64,000 bases of DNA from Subtercola sp. PAMC28395 (lineage in GTDB: Bacteria > Actinomycetota > Actinomycetes > Actinomycetales > Microbacteriaceae), in contig NZ_CP076547.1 in assembly GCF_018889995.1 (NCBI RefSeq), positions 992,001 through 1,056,000 on the forward strand, in the 5' to 3' direction. Made by a program: the position numbers and the translations under genes. Of the stretch, positions 27,168 to 37,948 are shown in pieces; within the stretch, counting starts at the first letter, position 1, and each line of letters begins with the position of its first letter. A model generated the notes under the pieces. It ran no database searches and was not told the origin of the DNA. It worked only from the letters and a program-made list of their open reading frames with translations.

Positions 27168-27950
27168 TCAGTTCAGGGCGCGCGCGTTGTCGGGAAGTGA
27201 ACCGTTGCCGTAGAGGGTGACGGCGAGGTCGGCCAGGGCAGTGAGTGCAACACGTTGGCTCCACGGGCCATAGGAGATCCGCGCGACGCCGAGCTTCTCG
27301 AAAGTGGCGGGTGCGAGCGAGCCGGGAATACCGATCACGCTGACGCGCTGCACACCGATACCGGCGACCAGGCGTTCGACGGTGACGACGTCGAGTTTGC
27401 CGGGCACGAACACGCAGGCGGCCCCGGCCTCGAGAAATGCCCGCCCTCGCGCTATGGCGTCGGCGATGACCTCCTCGTGGGGGCGGTCGCCTGCGCGCAG
27501 GAAGGCATCGGTGCGGGCATTCAGCACGAAATCGATTCCCTCGGCCTGGCCGGCCGCTACGACCTGCGCAACGGCACTCACTGCTTCGTCGAACGGTTTC
27601 ATCTGGTCTTCGAGGTTGGCGCCGACGATGCCGACACCGATTGCCTTTCGAACCGTCTCACCGGGGTAGCCGTACCCCGCTTCGAGGTCGGCCGAGACGG
27701 GAAGGCTGGTCGACGCGGCGATACGGCCGACCATGTCGATCATCAGGTCGACCGGGATCTTCTCGCCGTCGTCGTAACCGAACAACGCAGCGATGCTGTG
27801 GCTCGCCGTGGCCAGGGCCCTGGTCTCGGGAATATCGGCGATGACCTTCGCACTGATCGCGTCCCACACGTTCACGACCGACAGGATGTCGGGTGAGAGG
27901 TGCAGTCGAAGGAGCTCGTCGGCCTTGGTCTGGATCGTAGGAGTACTCAT
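27168..27950 (-). CDS. Isocitrate lyase/PEP mutase family protein
   Basis: A 260-aa TIM-barrel enzyme of the ICL/PEP-mutase superfamily, with the metal-binding Asp-x-Glu in PVSADLEAGYG (about residue 87), the N-terminal VVNVWDAISAKVI and FVLNARTDAFLRAGD. It lacks the KKCGH motif of true isocitrate lyase, so it is more likely a 2-methylisocitrate lyase-like or oxaloacetate-decarboxylase-like C-C lyase. ATG 27950 has TAGGCT 6 nt upstream. Convergent with the LssY_C gene. Confidence 0.85.
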   Translation of the reverse strand: MSTPTIQTKADELLRLHLSPDILSVVNVWDAISAKVIADIPETRALATASHSIAALFGYDDGEKIPVDLMIDMVGRIAASTSLPVSADLEAGYGYPGETVRKAIGVGIVGANLEDQMKPFDEAVSAVAQVVAAGQAEGIDFVLNARTDAFLRAGDRPHEEVIADAIARGRAFLEAGAACVFVPGKLDVVTVERLVAGIGVQRVSVIGIPGSLAPATFEKLGVARISYGPWSQRVALTALADLAVTLYGNGSLPDNARALN

Positions 27951-27956
27951 GCGGCC

Positions 27957-27962
27957 AGCCTA
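27957..27962 (-). promoter_or_regulatory. -10 box TAGGCT, 6 nt before ATG 27950
   Basis: Lies in the 22-bp gap to trhO and gives the lyase gene its own leaderless-type start. Confidence 0.42.
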
Positions 27963-27972
27963 CGTCGAGGGT

Positions 27973-28965
27973 TCAGGCGAGAGGAGGGTTAGCGAGCGAA
28001 GCGGTGTGAAGCTCGCAGGCGGCATGCCCTGTGGAGGAGCAGTCGTCACAGATCACCAGCTGGGCGCGACACGCAAGGTCCGCACAGTTCTGCATGGAGC
28101 TGGTGGGCGAACCACAGCGGTAGCAGGCTCCGATGGGGCGAGCATCCGGTGAGAAATTCACCGACAGGCGATTGTCGAAAACATACAGCGAGCCCTGCCA
28201 GAGCCCGGTGTCACCGAAGCTCTCGCCGTAGCGCACGATGCCGCCGTCGAGTTGATACACGTGCTCGAAGCCGCGCGACGCCATGAGTGACGAGAGCACT
28301 TCGCAGCGGATGCCACCGGTGCAGTAGGTGACGACCGGCTTCGACTTCAGGTGGTCGTACTTGCCGCTGTCGAGTTCGGCGACGAATTCGCGGGTATTGC
28401 TCACGTCGGGAACGATCGCACCGTCGAAGCGCCCGATCTCGGCCTCGAAGGAGTTGCGCCCGTCGAAGAAGACGACCTCGTCGCCAGCGGCCTTCTGCGA
28501 CTCGACGAGAGTGTGGAGCTCGAGCGGCGAGAGCTTGGTACCGCCGCCCACGACGCCACGATCATCCACCAGCAGTTCGCCGGGTGCGCCGAAGCTCACG
28601 ATCTCGTCGCGCACCTTCACACTCAGCCGGGGGAAGTCGACGGAGTAGCCGTGCGGGGCGACGGCGCTCGATGGCAGCCTCGCCCGCCCTGCCTCGGTGT
28701 CTGCCGTGGGGTCTGCTGACAGGCCGGAGCCGTCGCTCCACTTGACGTCGAGTTCGGCGAACCCCTTGTACTCGCGGGTCTTGCGCACGTAGAGCTTCAT
28801 CGCAGAGAGCTCGCCGCCGAGCGTACCGTTGATGCCCTGTTCAGAGATGAGGATGCGGCCGCGCAGGCCCAGGCTTTCGCAGAGATCACGCTGCCAGAGC
28901 CGGATCGCCTCGGGGTCGGCCAGTGGCACGAATGCGTAGTACAGGATGATCTTCGAAACGGCCAC
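27973..28965 (-). CDS. trhO: tRNA uridine(34) hydroxylase, rhodanese type (TrhO/YceA)
   Basis: A 330-aa protein that hydroxylates uridine 34 of tRNAs, giving 5-hydroxyuridine. It has an N-terminal acylphosphatase-like part ([29 protein letters not shown]), a rhodanese domain with the catalytic Cys in [18 protein letters not shown], and a Cys-rich C-terminus ([25 protein letters not shown]) that probably binds zinc. GTG 28965 follows TAAAAT by 6 nt. Confidence 0.9.
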   Translation of the reverse strand: MAVSKIILYYAFVPLADPEAIRLWQRDLCESLGLRGRILISEQGINGTLGGELSAMKLYVRKTREYKGFAELDVKWSDGSGLSADPTADTEAGRARLPSSAVAPHGYSVDFPRLSVKVRDEIVSFGAPGELLVDDRGVVGGGTKLSPLELHTLVESQKAAGDEVVFFDGRNSFEAEIGRFDGAIVPDVSNTREFVAELDSGKYDHLKSKPVVTYCTGGIRCEVLSSLMASRGFEHVYQLDGGIVRYGESFGDTGLWQGSLYVFDNRLSVNFSPDARPIGACYRCGSPTSSMQNCADLACRAQLVICDDCSSTGHAACELHTASLANPPLA

Positions 28966-28971
28966 GCAGCG

Positions 28972-28977
28972 ATTTTA
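28972..28977 (-). promoter_or_regulatory. -10 box TAAAAT, 6 nt before GTG 28965
   Basis: Leaderless-type placement, close to the sigma-70 consensus (TATAAT, 5 of 6). Confidence 0.5.
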
Positions 28978-29073
28978 CCTGCCCGTGCTGGGGCGGGCCC
29001 CGGCTGGAGCCCGGCCGGCGGGAGCCGAGTCAGGTAGGGGGGAAGAAATGGAGTGAAGAGGACGCTCGGCGGG

Positions 29074-30087
29074 TCAGAGCCAGCCGCGGCGCTTGAACGC
29101 GACGTAGAGGGCGACACCGGAGCCGAGCATGAGGGCGACGGCGAACGGGTAGCCGAGAAACCACTTCAGCTCGGGCATGTTGGTGAAGTTCATCCCGTAG
29201 ATCGCGGCCACGAGGGTCGGGGCAAAGAGCACGGCAGCCCAGGCGGAGATGCGCTTCACCTGTTCGCCCTGCGCAAGGCTGGTCTCGGTCATCCGGGTCA
29301 TCTCGTCGTTCTGCTTCTGCGCAATGAGGGTGGAGTGCACGGTGAGGGCATTCTCGAGCAGCGTTCTGAACGCCTCAGACCGGTCGATGATGCGCAGCAC
29401 GTGGTCGAGCACGTCACGGAGGTGGCGGCGGATCTCGAGGTCGGCATCGTCTTTCAGTTCGTCGAGCAGGGGTCGCAGCATCTCGTCGAGGGGCCTGGTC
29501 GCGCGCTGGAAGTCGATCACCTCGCGAAGCAGGTCGTAGATGCGGCGCGAGACCTCGCGATCACCGTTGAAGAGCTGGTCTTCGATCTCGTCGATATCGT
29601 TCTGCAGGCCGGCCATGACGGGTGCGTAGCCGTCGACGATGTAGTCCATGATGCCGTAGACGATGGCGTGGGGCCCTGCTGCGAACAGCTCGGGCTCGCT
29701 CTCGAGACGCCTGCGTACTGCCCCGATGTCGGGAAAGTCGGCGTGCTTCACCGAGACGACGAAATCCGGCCCCATGAAGAGGTGCACCTCCCCGAACTCC
29801 ACCTTCTCGACGTCGTCGAGGTATTTCGCGGGGCGCAGCACGATGAACAGGGTGTCGCCGTAGCGCTCGAGCTTGGCCCTTTGGTGCCCGGTCAGCGCGT
29901 CAGTCACGGCGAGGTGGTGCAGGCTGAGCTCGTCGGCCACTTGCTGAAGTTCGGCCTTGTCGGGGTGGAACATGTCGATCCAGGCCACACCGTGGTTCTC
30001 GCGCATCACCTCGAACGTCTCCTCGAGGTTCTGTGGCTCGACTGTGCGCCGGCCATCGACGTAGATGGCGTTGTCGACAATGGTCAT
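29074..30087 (-). CDS. corA: CorA family magnesium/cobalt transporter
   Basis: A 337-aa pentameric divalent-cation channel. A large N-terminal cytoplasmic domain is followed by a long helix and two C-terminal membrane helices, with the selectivity motif GMN in AAIYGMNFTNMPEL just after the first. The acidic helix DYIVDGYAPVMAGLQNDIDEIEDQLF is typical. ATG 30087 has TAGCCT 6 nt upstream, and its transcription start lies inside the 9-bp gap after the upstream FAD gene. Confidence 0.92.
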   Translation of the reverse strand: MTIVDNAIYVDGRRTVEPQNLEETFEVMRENHGVAWIDMFHPDKAELQQVADELSLHHLAVTDALTGHQRAKLERYGDTLFIVLRPAKYLDDVEKVEFGEVHLFMGPDFVVSVKHADFPDIGAVRRRLESEPELFAAGPHAIVYGIMDYIVDGYAPVMAGLQNDIDEIEDQLFNGDREVSRRIYDLLREVIDFQRATRPLDEMLRPLLDELKDDADLEIRRHLRDVLDHVLRIIDRSEAFRTLLENALTVHSTLIAQKQNDEMTRMTETSLAQGEQVKRISAWAAVLFAPTLVAAIYGMNFTNMPELKWFLGYPFAVALMLGSGVALYVAFKRRGWL

Positions 30088-30093
30088 GGAGTG

Positions 30094-30099
30094 AGGCTA
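30094..30099 (-). promoter_or_regulatory. -10 box TAGCCT, 6 nt before ATG 30087
   Basis: Overlaps the stop codon of the upstream FAD oxidoreductase gene. Confidence 0.4.
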
Positions 30100-31845
30100 C
30101 CCCGCTGTGCTGTGGGCCCCGAGCACGGCCATTGCGGCGCTGTACCCACCGAGGGCGCTGACCGCACCCCCGCGGCGTGATCCCGAGCCGCACAGCAGAA
30201 TTCGCGGGTCTGCGGTCTCGACTCCCCATCGCTCAGCGGGGGTGTCGAGGGGGGCGTCGTCGTCGACGAAGGGCCACGAGAGGGGTGCGTGGAAGATGTT
30301 GCCTCCGGGCATCCGGAGCGCGTCTTCGATGTCGAGGGTGGTCTTGGTCTCGATGCACGGTTCGCCGGTGGCGTCTCGCATCAGACAGTCTTCGATGGGT
30401 TCGGCGAGCACGCTGTTCAGTGAGGCGAGCACGGCAGCCTGCACCTCGGCACGAAAGGCCTCGTTGCTCGCGCGCGTGACGAGCCGGTGCGGGGTGTGCA
30501 GGGCGAAGACGGTAAGGGTCTGGGCGCCCGCGGCCTGCAGGGCAGGCGACAGGATGCTCGGATCAGCCAGGCTGTGGCAGTAGATCTCGCACGGCAGCGG
30601 TTCTGGCAGGCTGCCACTCTCGGCCATGAGGTACGCCCGGTCGAGCTGCGAATACGTCTCGTTGATGTGGAAGGTGCCCCCGAATGCCGCCTCAGGTGTG
30701 AGGGAGGAGTCGCGCAGTCGCGGCAGGCGGGTGAGCAGCAGGTTGACCTTCGCCTGGGCGCCCTCGGGCGCGGCTACCGCTGGGACAAGGGGACTCTGGG
30801 CGGAGATCAGCGGGGCTGGGGCCGTATAGGGGGCAGAGTGGCCTAGCTCCGCCCGAAGTGCCGTAGTAGCGGCAGGTGGAGCGGCGGCGGGAGGCGTGGC
30901 GCGCCCGAGCATGCGGTCGAGTTCTGCCGGGGCGACGTTCGCCAGTACGGTCTCAGCCGAAACCGTGACGCGCTCGCCGCCATCGTGCCGGTAGGTCACC
31001 GACGCGGGCACGGATGCTGAACCGCCGTCGATCGCACAGACCTCCGCCCCCGTGACGATCGTGGCTCCGGCTTCGGTCGCCGCGCGCAGCAGCTCGTCGG
31101 TGACGGCGCCCATGCCGCCGACCGGCACATTCCAGAGGCCCGTTCCATTGCCGATCAGGTGGTACAGGAAACAGACGTTCTGGGCGAGGCTCGGGTCGGT
31201 GGCGCGCGCAAAGGTGCCGATCAAGGCGTCGGTGAGGATGACGCCACGCACGAGATCGTTCTGCAGGTGCCGTTCGATGACGTCGCCGATGGGTCGTTCG
31301 ATCATCGCCTCCCAGGTGTCGTCGTGCCCGACCAGGGCGCGCGCCTCACTTCGGCGCAACAGCGGTTCGGTGAGGGTCGGCCAGAGCGCGCCGGTGAGCT
31401 GGGCGCAGTGTTCGTCGAAGAGGGTGAAGAGCTCGGCATCGTCGCCCGCGCCGATCGCTTCGAATGACGCCTTCGTCGCTGCCGCGTCACGCGTGTCGAT
31501 GAGGAGCCCGCCCTCGCCTCCTGGAACCGGCGTATACGACGAGTAGCGGCGTTCGGCGAAGCTGAGTCGAAGGCCGAGGTCGTCGATGATCTTCTGGGGG
31601 AGAAGACTGACCAGATACGAATAGCGGGAGATCCGAGCATCCACACCCGTGAACGGCGACGTCGAGACGGCCGCACCTCCCGTGTGGGGCAGCCGCTCGA
31701 GCACGGTCACCGACAGGCCGGCTCGCGCGAGGTATGCAGCCGCAGCAAGCCCGTTGTGACCGCCCCCGACGATCACAACCTTCGAGGAGGTCGGTTCCGC
31801 GATGACGTGCATCGTTGACGCTGCCTCGTTCACGGTTTCGCTCAC
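30097..31845 (-). CDS. Phytoene desaturase-like NAD(P)/FAD oxidoreductase
   Basis: A 582-aa flavoprotein. The N-terminal FAD motif is VVIVGGGHNGLAAAAYLARAGLSV (about residue 22), with a tyrosine-rich substrate region. The C-terminal FAD signature ILLCGSGSRRGGAVSALGGYSAAMAVLG matches CrtI/PYROXD2-type proteins. No carotenoid genes are adjacent, so a carotenoid role is not supported; PYROXD2-like proteins are of unclear substrate. GTG 31845 (SETVNEAAS) is chosen because TAGGCT sits 7 nt upstream; a longer frame begins at 31863. Confidence 0.82.
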   Translation of the reverse strand: MSETVNEAASTMHVIAEPTSSKVVIVGGGHNGLAAAAYLARAGLSVTVLERLPHTGGAAVSTSPFTGVDARISRYSYLVSLLPQKIIDDLGLRLSFAERRYSSYTPVPGGEGGLLIDTRDAAATKASFEAIGAGDDAELFTLFDEHCAQLTGALWPTLTEPLLRRSEARALVGHDDTWEAMIERPIGDVIERHLQNDLVRGVILTDALIGTFARATDPSLAQNVCFLYHLIGNGTGLWNVPVGGMGAVTDELLRAATEAGATIVTGAEVCAIDGGSASVPASVTYRHDGGERVTVSAETVLANVAPAELDRMLGRATPPAAAPPAATTALRAELGHSAPYTAPAPLISAQSPLVPAVAAPEGAQAKVNLLLTRLPRLRDSSLTPEAAFGGTFHINETYSQLDRAYLMAESGSLPEPLPCEIYCHSLADPSILSPALQAAGAQTLTVFALHTPHRLVTRASNEAFRAEVQAAVLASLNSVLAEPIEDCLMRDATGEPCIETKTTLDIEDALRMPGGNIFHAPLSWPFVDDDAPLDTPAERWGVETADPRILLCGSGSRRGGAVSALGGYSAAMAVLGAHSTAG

Positions 31846-31852
31846 GCTTCTG

Positions 31853-31858
31853 AGCCTA
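31853..31858 (-). promoter_or_regulatory. -10 box TAGGCT, 7 nt before GTG 31845
   Basis: Leaderless-type promoter; its position decides between the two possible GTG starts of the FAD gene. Confidence 0.4.
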
Positions 31859-31924
31859 GACACAATTCGTGCGGATGAGCCCGAGGTGACCCCTCACCAC
31901 CGGTGCGCGGTTGGGGGTCGAGCA

Positions 31925-32932
31925 TCAGCTCCGGCTTCTTGACTCAATTGGCGCAAGTGCCGTTCCTAGGGCGGTACCCGACTCCCAGGCCGTGGCGACG
32001 GCAGAACGATCGCCCCACGAATCACCGCAGACGGCGAGGTGGCCGTCCACGAGGTACGACGCAGCGTGTGAAGTCTTCGGCCTGGCCAGGCTCCAGCGGT
32101 GGACGAGGGTGCTCGAAGGAGGTTCATCGATTGCGAGCAGGGTGCGCAGGGCATCCACCACCTCGCCGACGGCATTCTCCGGCCCGTCGAGGTGCTTGCG
32201 GGCGAACTCAGCGGTTGTGTGCGCCACGAGCACCGCTGCACCGTCACCCCGACGGTCACCGTCGTCGGCGACGAAGTCGAGCACGGATGAGCCGTTCACG
32301 AACGCTCCGTGAAGATCCGCCGGCCAGTGCCTCGCTGGCCAGGTGGCCACGACGGAGAGCGTCGGCTCCCATTCCTCGGCCCGGTGGAGACTCTGGGCCG
32401 GTGCCGAGTCGGGCCCGAGCATCCGCCGGGCCTGGGGGTCGGGCATGGCGAGAACGACGTTGTCGTACTGGATGCCCGCCACAACACCCTCGTCGGAGAC
32501 CCCCTCCACGGTGTGCTCCTGGTCGATGGTGACTCCGTCTCGTCGGAGGCGGTCGGCCAGGTCGGTGGCCAGGGAGCGGAGCCCGCCAGGGGCGGCATAC
32601 CGCATCGGGCCCGATTTGCTCTGTCGCGTGCCGTCGGCCGAGAACACGTCGAATGTGGTGGTCCACGGACGGGCCAGGCCGCGGGCGACCCAGTCCTCGA
32701 CGACAGAAGTGAAACCGGAGCCCTCTGGCACGGTGAAGTACCGCGCGCCGATGTCTGCTGGCCGATCATCCACCCGCTTCGTCGCCAGGCGGCCGCCGAC
32801 GACCCGGCCGCGATCGACGACCCTCACGGAAACGCCGTTGTCGTGCAGTGCCCGGGCGCAGGCGAGGCCCGCGATACCGGAGCCGACGACGAGCACAGAC
32901 GGAGATGATGTGGGCGACGAGGAAAGGCTCAT
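31925..32932 (-). CDS. Renalase-like FAD-dependent amine oxidase
   Basis: A 335-aa flavoprotein with the FAD motif VLVVGSGIAGLACARALHDNGVSV at about residue 13, the GGRLATKRVDD segment and DIGARYFTVP typical of the bacterial renalase/FAD-amine-oxidase family, and a C-terminal LAVCGDSWGDRSAVATAWESG that closes the FAD site. Bacterial renalases oxidise 6DHNAD(P) isomers, a metabolite-repair role; I infer the same class here. ATG 32932 is chosen by the position of the FAD motif. Confidence 0.78.
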   Translation of the reverse strand: MSLSSSPTSSPSVLVVGSGIAGLACARALHDNGVSVRVVDRGRVVGGRLATKRVDDRPADIGARYFTVPEGSGFTSVVEDWVARGLARPWTTTFDVFSADGTRQSKSGPMRYAAPGGLRSLATDLADRLRRDGVTIDQEHTVEGVSDEGVVAGIQYDNVVLAMPDPQARRMLGPDSAPAQSLHRAEEWEPTLSVVATWPARHWPADLHGAFVNGSSVLDFVADDGDRRGDGAAVLVAHTTAEFARKHLDGPENAVGEVVDALRTLLAIDEPPSSTLVHRWSLARPKTSHAASYLVDGHLAVCGDSWGDRSAVATAWESGTALGTALAPIESRSRS

Positions 32933-33144
32933 CACCCTATCCTGCCGCTCGCCCTCGGATCGAGCGCGCGGCTGTCGAATCGGTGCACCGGCATTCCCGG
33001 CGAGAGAGTGGACCGAGCGGGCGTGAGCCTGACGTCGACCGACCTTTGCAGATTCAGATGAATCGGCATTCTTCTGCTGCGGTCGGGGGCGAAATGCGCG
33101 GAGGGTGCTGCCAAGCTGATGGAGACGAAGAGTGAGGGCCCCGG

Positions 33145-33609
33145 ATGACGGCAACTGCAGATCTCTATGACGAGCGAGGGGACGATCTCCAGTCGCTTGA
33201 GATCCAGATGGGATCGTTCGGCGGCGCGGCCAGGTTCGAGGGAGAAGTCCGAACGGTTCGCTGTTTCGAAGACAACGGCCTCGTGAAACAAGTCCTCAAT
33301 ACTCCGGGGACGGGGAAGATACTCGTCGTCGATGGCGGGTCATCTCTTCGATCTGCCCTCATGGGCGACATGATCGGCGCAGCTGCGGTTGAGAACGGCT
33401 GGAATGGCGTCGTCATCTTCGGTGCGGTTCGAGATCGTGTGGCATTGTCGCTGCTGCCACTGGGCATACGAGCTCTCGGCAGCAATCCGCGAAAGAGCTC
33501 GAAGACCGGCTCCGGCGAGCTGGATGCGGTGCTGACCGTCGGTTCGGTGATCTTCAGGCCGGGGGCCGGGATCTGGTGTGACGAAGACGGGATCCTCGTC
33601 GAGCGGTGA
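33145..33609 (+). CDS. rraA: RraA family protein
   Basis: A 154-aa protein of the RraA/4-hydroxy-4-methyl-2-oxoglutarate aldolase fold. Conserved elements are GKILVVDGGSSLRSALMGDMIGAAAVENGWNGVVIFGAVRD (about residues 55-95), where the Gly-rich loop and Arg-Asp pair bind oxo-acid and metal in the aldolase branch. In E. coli RraA inhibits RNase E; actinobacterial members may do either or neither. The gene is divergent from the renalase-like gene and 287 bp from aceB. Confidence 0.83.
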   Translation: MTATADLYDERGDDLQSLEIQMGSFGGAARFEGEVRTVRCFEDNGLVKQVLNTPGTGKILVVDGGSSLRSALMGDMIGAAAVENGWNGVVIFGAVRDRVALSLLPLGIRALGSNPRKSSKTGSGELDAVLTVGSVIFRPGAGIWCDEDGILVER

Positions 33610-33896
33610 GGCTCATTCCGGCCCCGCGTGCAGTTTTTCGGTTCGCAGAACTTTTGCCAATCTTCTACTCCTGAATTCGGTTCGGAGGGCTCGTGTGGCC
33701 ATCACAGTGGAGTGAACAAGCAGAAACGTGAGGTGGAAACCGGCTACTCGACCGGGTCTCCACTGCGTTGAACCCCGAAAGCGCAATCCTCGCTCTCGGT
33801 GATTCGGCGAAGCAGAGCAGTTCCACCAAACCCACCGGGTGCGGTCACCGTCACGATGGCGGCGACCACACCGACCCCCTTCAAAGGAACAGACCA
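33610..33896. other. Intergenic region upstream of aceB
   Basis: This is the longest gene-free stretch (287 bp). No credible ORF. It contains an AT-richer patch and an imperfect 19-bp palindrome near its start (33642-33660) and ends in the aceB ribosome site AAAGGA at 33883-33888. Confidence 0.6.
33642..33660. promoter_or_regulatory. Candidate operator upstream of aceB
   Basis: TTCGCAGAACTTTTGCCAA is symmetric at 14 of 19 positions with TTnGCA/TGCnAA ends, similar in style to the TTTGC/GCAAA half-sites of RamB/PrpR-type regulators of acetate and propionate metabolism. Similarity to a known site is inference. Confidence 0.35.
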
Positions 33897-35531
<1,635 letters not shown>

Positions 35532-35547
35532 CGTCTCGCTCGAACTG

Positions 35548-35594
35548 CCAGAAGTCGTGCATCCCCAGCATGTGCAAGGGAGCACGACTTCTGG
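35548..35594. promoter_or_regulatory. 13-bp perfect inverted repeat between aceB and glcB
   Basis: CCAGAAGTCGTGC (35548-35560) and GCACGACTTCTGG (35582-35594) are perfect inverted copies 21 bp apart. A third partial copy, GCACGACTTCT, lies at 35619-35629, just before the glcB ribosome site. No T-tract follows, so an operator array or RNA structure is more likely than a simple terminator. Confidence 0.55.
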
Positions 35595-35646
35595 GCGTGT
35601 GCCTCACCAACGAAGGCCGCACGACTTCTCTGAAAGGATTTGTACT

Positions 35647-37830
35647 GTGATCGACAGAATAGATGTTGCTGGCCTCTCCGTGGCTGTGCCGCTGCACGAC
35701 TTCGTCGCCGAGGCGCTGCCGCAGGCTGGGCTTGACGCGCAGACCTTCTGGGGCGGGGTCGCCGAACTCCTGGCAGACCTCACGCCGAGAAACCTCGAGC
35801 TGCTGCGCACGCGTGACGAGTTGCAGCGCCAGATCGATGACTTTCATCGTGCCGCTCCCGGCCCTGTCGAACCGCAGCAGTACCTCTCCTTTCTGCGGGA
35901 GATCGGCTATCTGGTCGAGGGCGACCCCGGTCAGGCGACCGGCTTCGTCACCACCGAGGGTGTGGATGAGGAGATCCGAAGCCAGGCGGGCCCCCAGCTC
36001 GTCGTTCCCCTGCTGAATCGCCGTTTTGCGGCCAACGCCGTCAACGCGCGCTGGGGTTCGCTCTACGACGCGCTCTACGGCACGGACGCAATCGACCAGT
36101 CGGCCGACCTGGCTGTGGGCGCGGGGTACAACCCTGTGCGCGGCGCTGCCGTCGTTGCAGAAGCCCGCCGCTTCCTTGACGCTGCGATCCCGCTCGAAAC
36201 CGGCAGTCACGCTGATTCTCTCGGGTACTCCGTCGACTCCGACGGGTTGAGGGTTGAGACGGCGGACGGATCCGCCCGTCTCGTGGAGGCGTCCGCTCTG
36301 CTCGGGCACCGCGGTGACAGTGCTCAGCCCGAGGCACTCGTGTTCGTTCACCACGGCCTGCACTTCGAGGTGCTGGTCGACCGCGAGCATCCAGTCGGCG
36401 CGACCGACCCCGCTGGCGTGTCTGACGTTCTGCTCGAGTCCGCCGTCACGACCATCATGGATCTCGAAGACTCTGTGGCCGCCGTCGATGCCGACGACAA
36501 GGTCGTGGGGTACCGCAACTGGCTCGAGCTGATGACGGGAACGCTCGCCGAACAGGTGACGAAGGGCGGGCGCACCTTTGTGCGCGGCATGAACCCCGAC
36601 CGCGAGTACACGGCGGTCGACGGCAGCACTGCAACTCTGCGCGGCCGCTCGCTGCTCTTCATTCGCAACGTCGGTCACCTGATGACCACGGACGCCATTC
36701 TCGATGCAGACGGCAACGAGGTCTTCGAGGGCATTCTCGATGCGATCATGACCGGACTGGGTTCCGTCACAGACATCCGCGGCGGCGGCGCACTACCGAA
36801 CTCGCTCACCGGGTCGATGTACATCGTGAAGCCCAAGATGCACGGGCCGGAGGAGGTCGCCTTCGCCGTCGAACTCTTCTCCCGGGTCGAGAACCTGCTC
36901 GGTCTGCCCGAACGCTCGATCAAGCTCGGCATCATGGACGAGGAGCGACGCACTTCGGTGAACCTGCGCGAGTGCATCCGTGCGGCATCAGACCGGGTGG
37001 TGTTCATCAACACCGGGTTCCTCGATCGCACCGGCGACGAGATCCACACCTCGATGCTCGCCGGCCCGTTCGTGCGCAAAGCGGAGATGAAGTCCGAGCC
37101 GTGGATCGCAGCCTACGAGGCGTCGAATGTCGACATCGGCATCGCGGCCGGGCTGCCGGGGCGGGCGCAGATCGGTAAGGGAATGTGGGCAATGCCCGAC
37201 CTCATGGCTGACATGCTCGAGCAGAAGATCCAGCATCCCCTGCAGGGTGCGACGACGGCCTGGGTGCCTTCGCCGACCGCCGCGACACTTCACGCGCTGC
37301 ACTATCACCGCGTCGACGTGCCTGCCGTGCAGCGCGAGCTCGCCGGCCGAACCCCCGCCGAGGTCACCGAGATCCTGCGTATTCCGCTTGCCACGCGCGA
37401 ATACAGCGCCGCAGAGCGACAGGCTGAACTCGACAACAATGTGCAGGGCATCCTCGGCTATGTTGTGCGCTGGGTCGACGAGGGCATCGGATGCTCGAAG
37501 GTGCCAGACATCCACGACGTCGCGCTCATGGAAGACCGTGCGACCTGCCGCATCTCCTCGCAGCACGTGGCGAACTGGCTGCTTCACGGGGTCGTGACGC
37601 TCGAGCAGGTCGACGAGACGCTGCGGCGCATGGCGGCGATCGTCGACGGCCAGAACTCGGGCGACGTGCACTACCGGCCGATGGCGCCCGACTTCGACGG
37701 GGTTGCCTTTGCGGCTGCCAGGGCGCTCATCGTCGAGGGAACCCGCCAGCCGAGCGGTTACACGGAGCCGATTCTGCACCGCTACCGCCGTGAGGCTAAG
37801 GCGGCAGGGCAGCCCCAGCTCGTCGCCTGA
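35647..37830 (+). CDS. glcB: Malate synthase G
   Basis: A 727-aa monomeric malate synthase, the normal size of isoform G. It has [24 protein letters not shown] (about residues 270-293), the [10 protein letters not shown] loop, [35 protein letters not shown] and [16 protein letters not shown], containing the catalytic Arg and Asp, and the lid segment [20 protein letters not shown] 35647 follows AAAGG at 35633-35637 and gives [20 protein letters not shown]. Isoform G usually serves growth on glycolate/glyoxylate; its direct pairing with isoform A is unusual. Confidence 0.95.
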   Translation: MIDRIDVAGLSVAVPLHDFVAEALPQAGLDAQTFWGGVAELLADLTPRNLELLRTRDELQRQIDDFHRAAPGPVEPQQYLSFLREIGYLVEGDPGQATGFVTTEGVDEEIRSQAGPQLVVPLLNRRFAANAVNARWGSLYDALYGTDAIDQSADLAVGAGYNPVRGAAVVAEARRFLDAAIPLETGSHADSLGYSVDSDGLRVETADGSARLVEASALLGHRGDSAQPEALVFVHHGLHFEVLVDREHPVGATDPAGVSDVLLESAVTTIMDLEDSVAAVDADDKVVGYRNWLELMTGTLAEQVTKGGRTFVRGMNPDREYTAVDGSTATLRGRSLLFIRNVGHLMTTDAILDADGNEVFEGILDAIMTGLGSVTDIRGGGALPNSLTGSMYIVKPKMHGPEEVAFAVELFSRVENLLGLPERSIKLGIMDEERRTSVNLRECIRAASDRVVFINTGFLDRTGDEIHTSMLAGPFVRKAEMKSEPWIAAYEASNVDIGIAAGLPGRAQIGKGMWAMPDLMADMLEQKIQHPLQGATTAWVPSPTAATLHALHYHRVDVPAVQRELAGRTPAEVTEILRIPLATREYSAAERQAELDNNVQGILGYVVRWVDEGIGCSKVPDIHDVALMEDRATCRISSQHVANWLLHGVVTLEQVDETLRRMAAIVDGQNSGDVHYRPMAPDFDGVAFAAARALIVEGTRQPSGYTEPILHRYRREAKAAGQPQLVA

Positions 37831-37872
37831 CACGCCACGGCTCCTCCGCCTCTGCCCACGTTTCGGCGCTCG

Positions 37873-37925
37873 TGCGGGCAGAAAGGCACCCAAAACTCGC
37901 GTTTTCGGTGCCTTTTTTGCCCGCA
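37873..37925. terminator. Strong bidirectional terminator
   Basis: A long stem: TGCGGGCA (37873-37880) pairs with TGCCCGCA (37918-37925), then AAAGGCACC with GGTGCCTTT, and AAAAC with GTTTT around a TCGC loop, with one bulge and one mismatch. Six T residues on one side and A-runs on the other suit termination in both directions between the convergent glcB and the MFS gene. Confidence 0.75.
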
Positions 37926-37948
37926 GACTTCGCGCGCGTGGCTACGGG

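Noticed and set aside
27168-27950. Isocitrate lyase partner for the malate synthases
   Set aside because: It is 260 aa, lacks the KKCGH motif and lies 6 kb away on the other strand; it belongs to the wider PEP mutase/methylisocitrate lyase group.
30097-31845. Carotenoid biosynthesis gene (crtI)
   Set aside because: FAD signatures match, but there are no crtB, crtE or lycopene-modifying genes nearby, and the C-terminal signature is closer to PYROXD2-like proteins.
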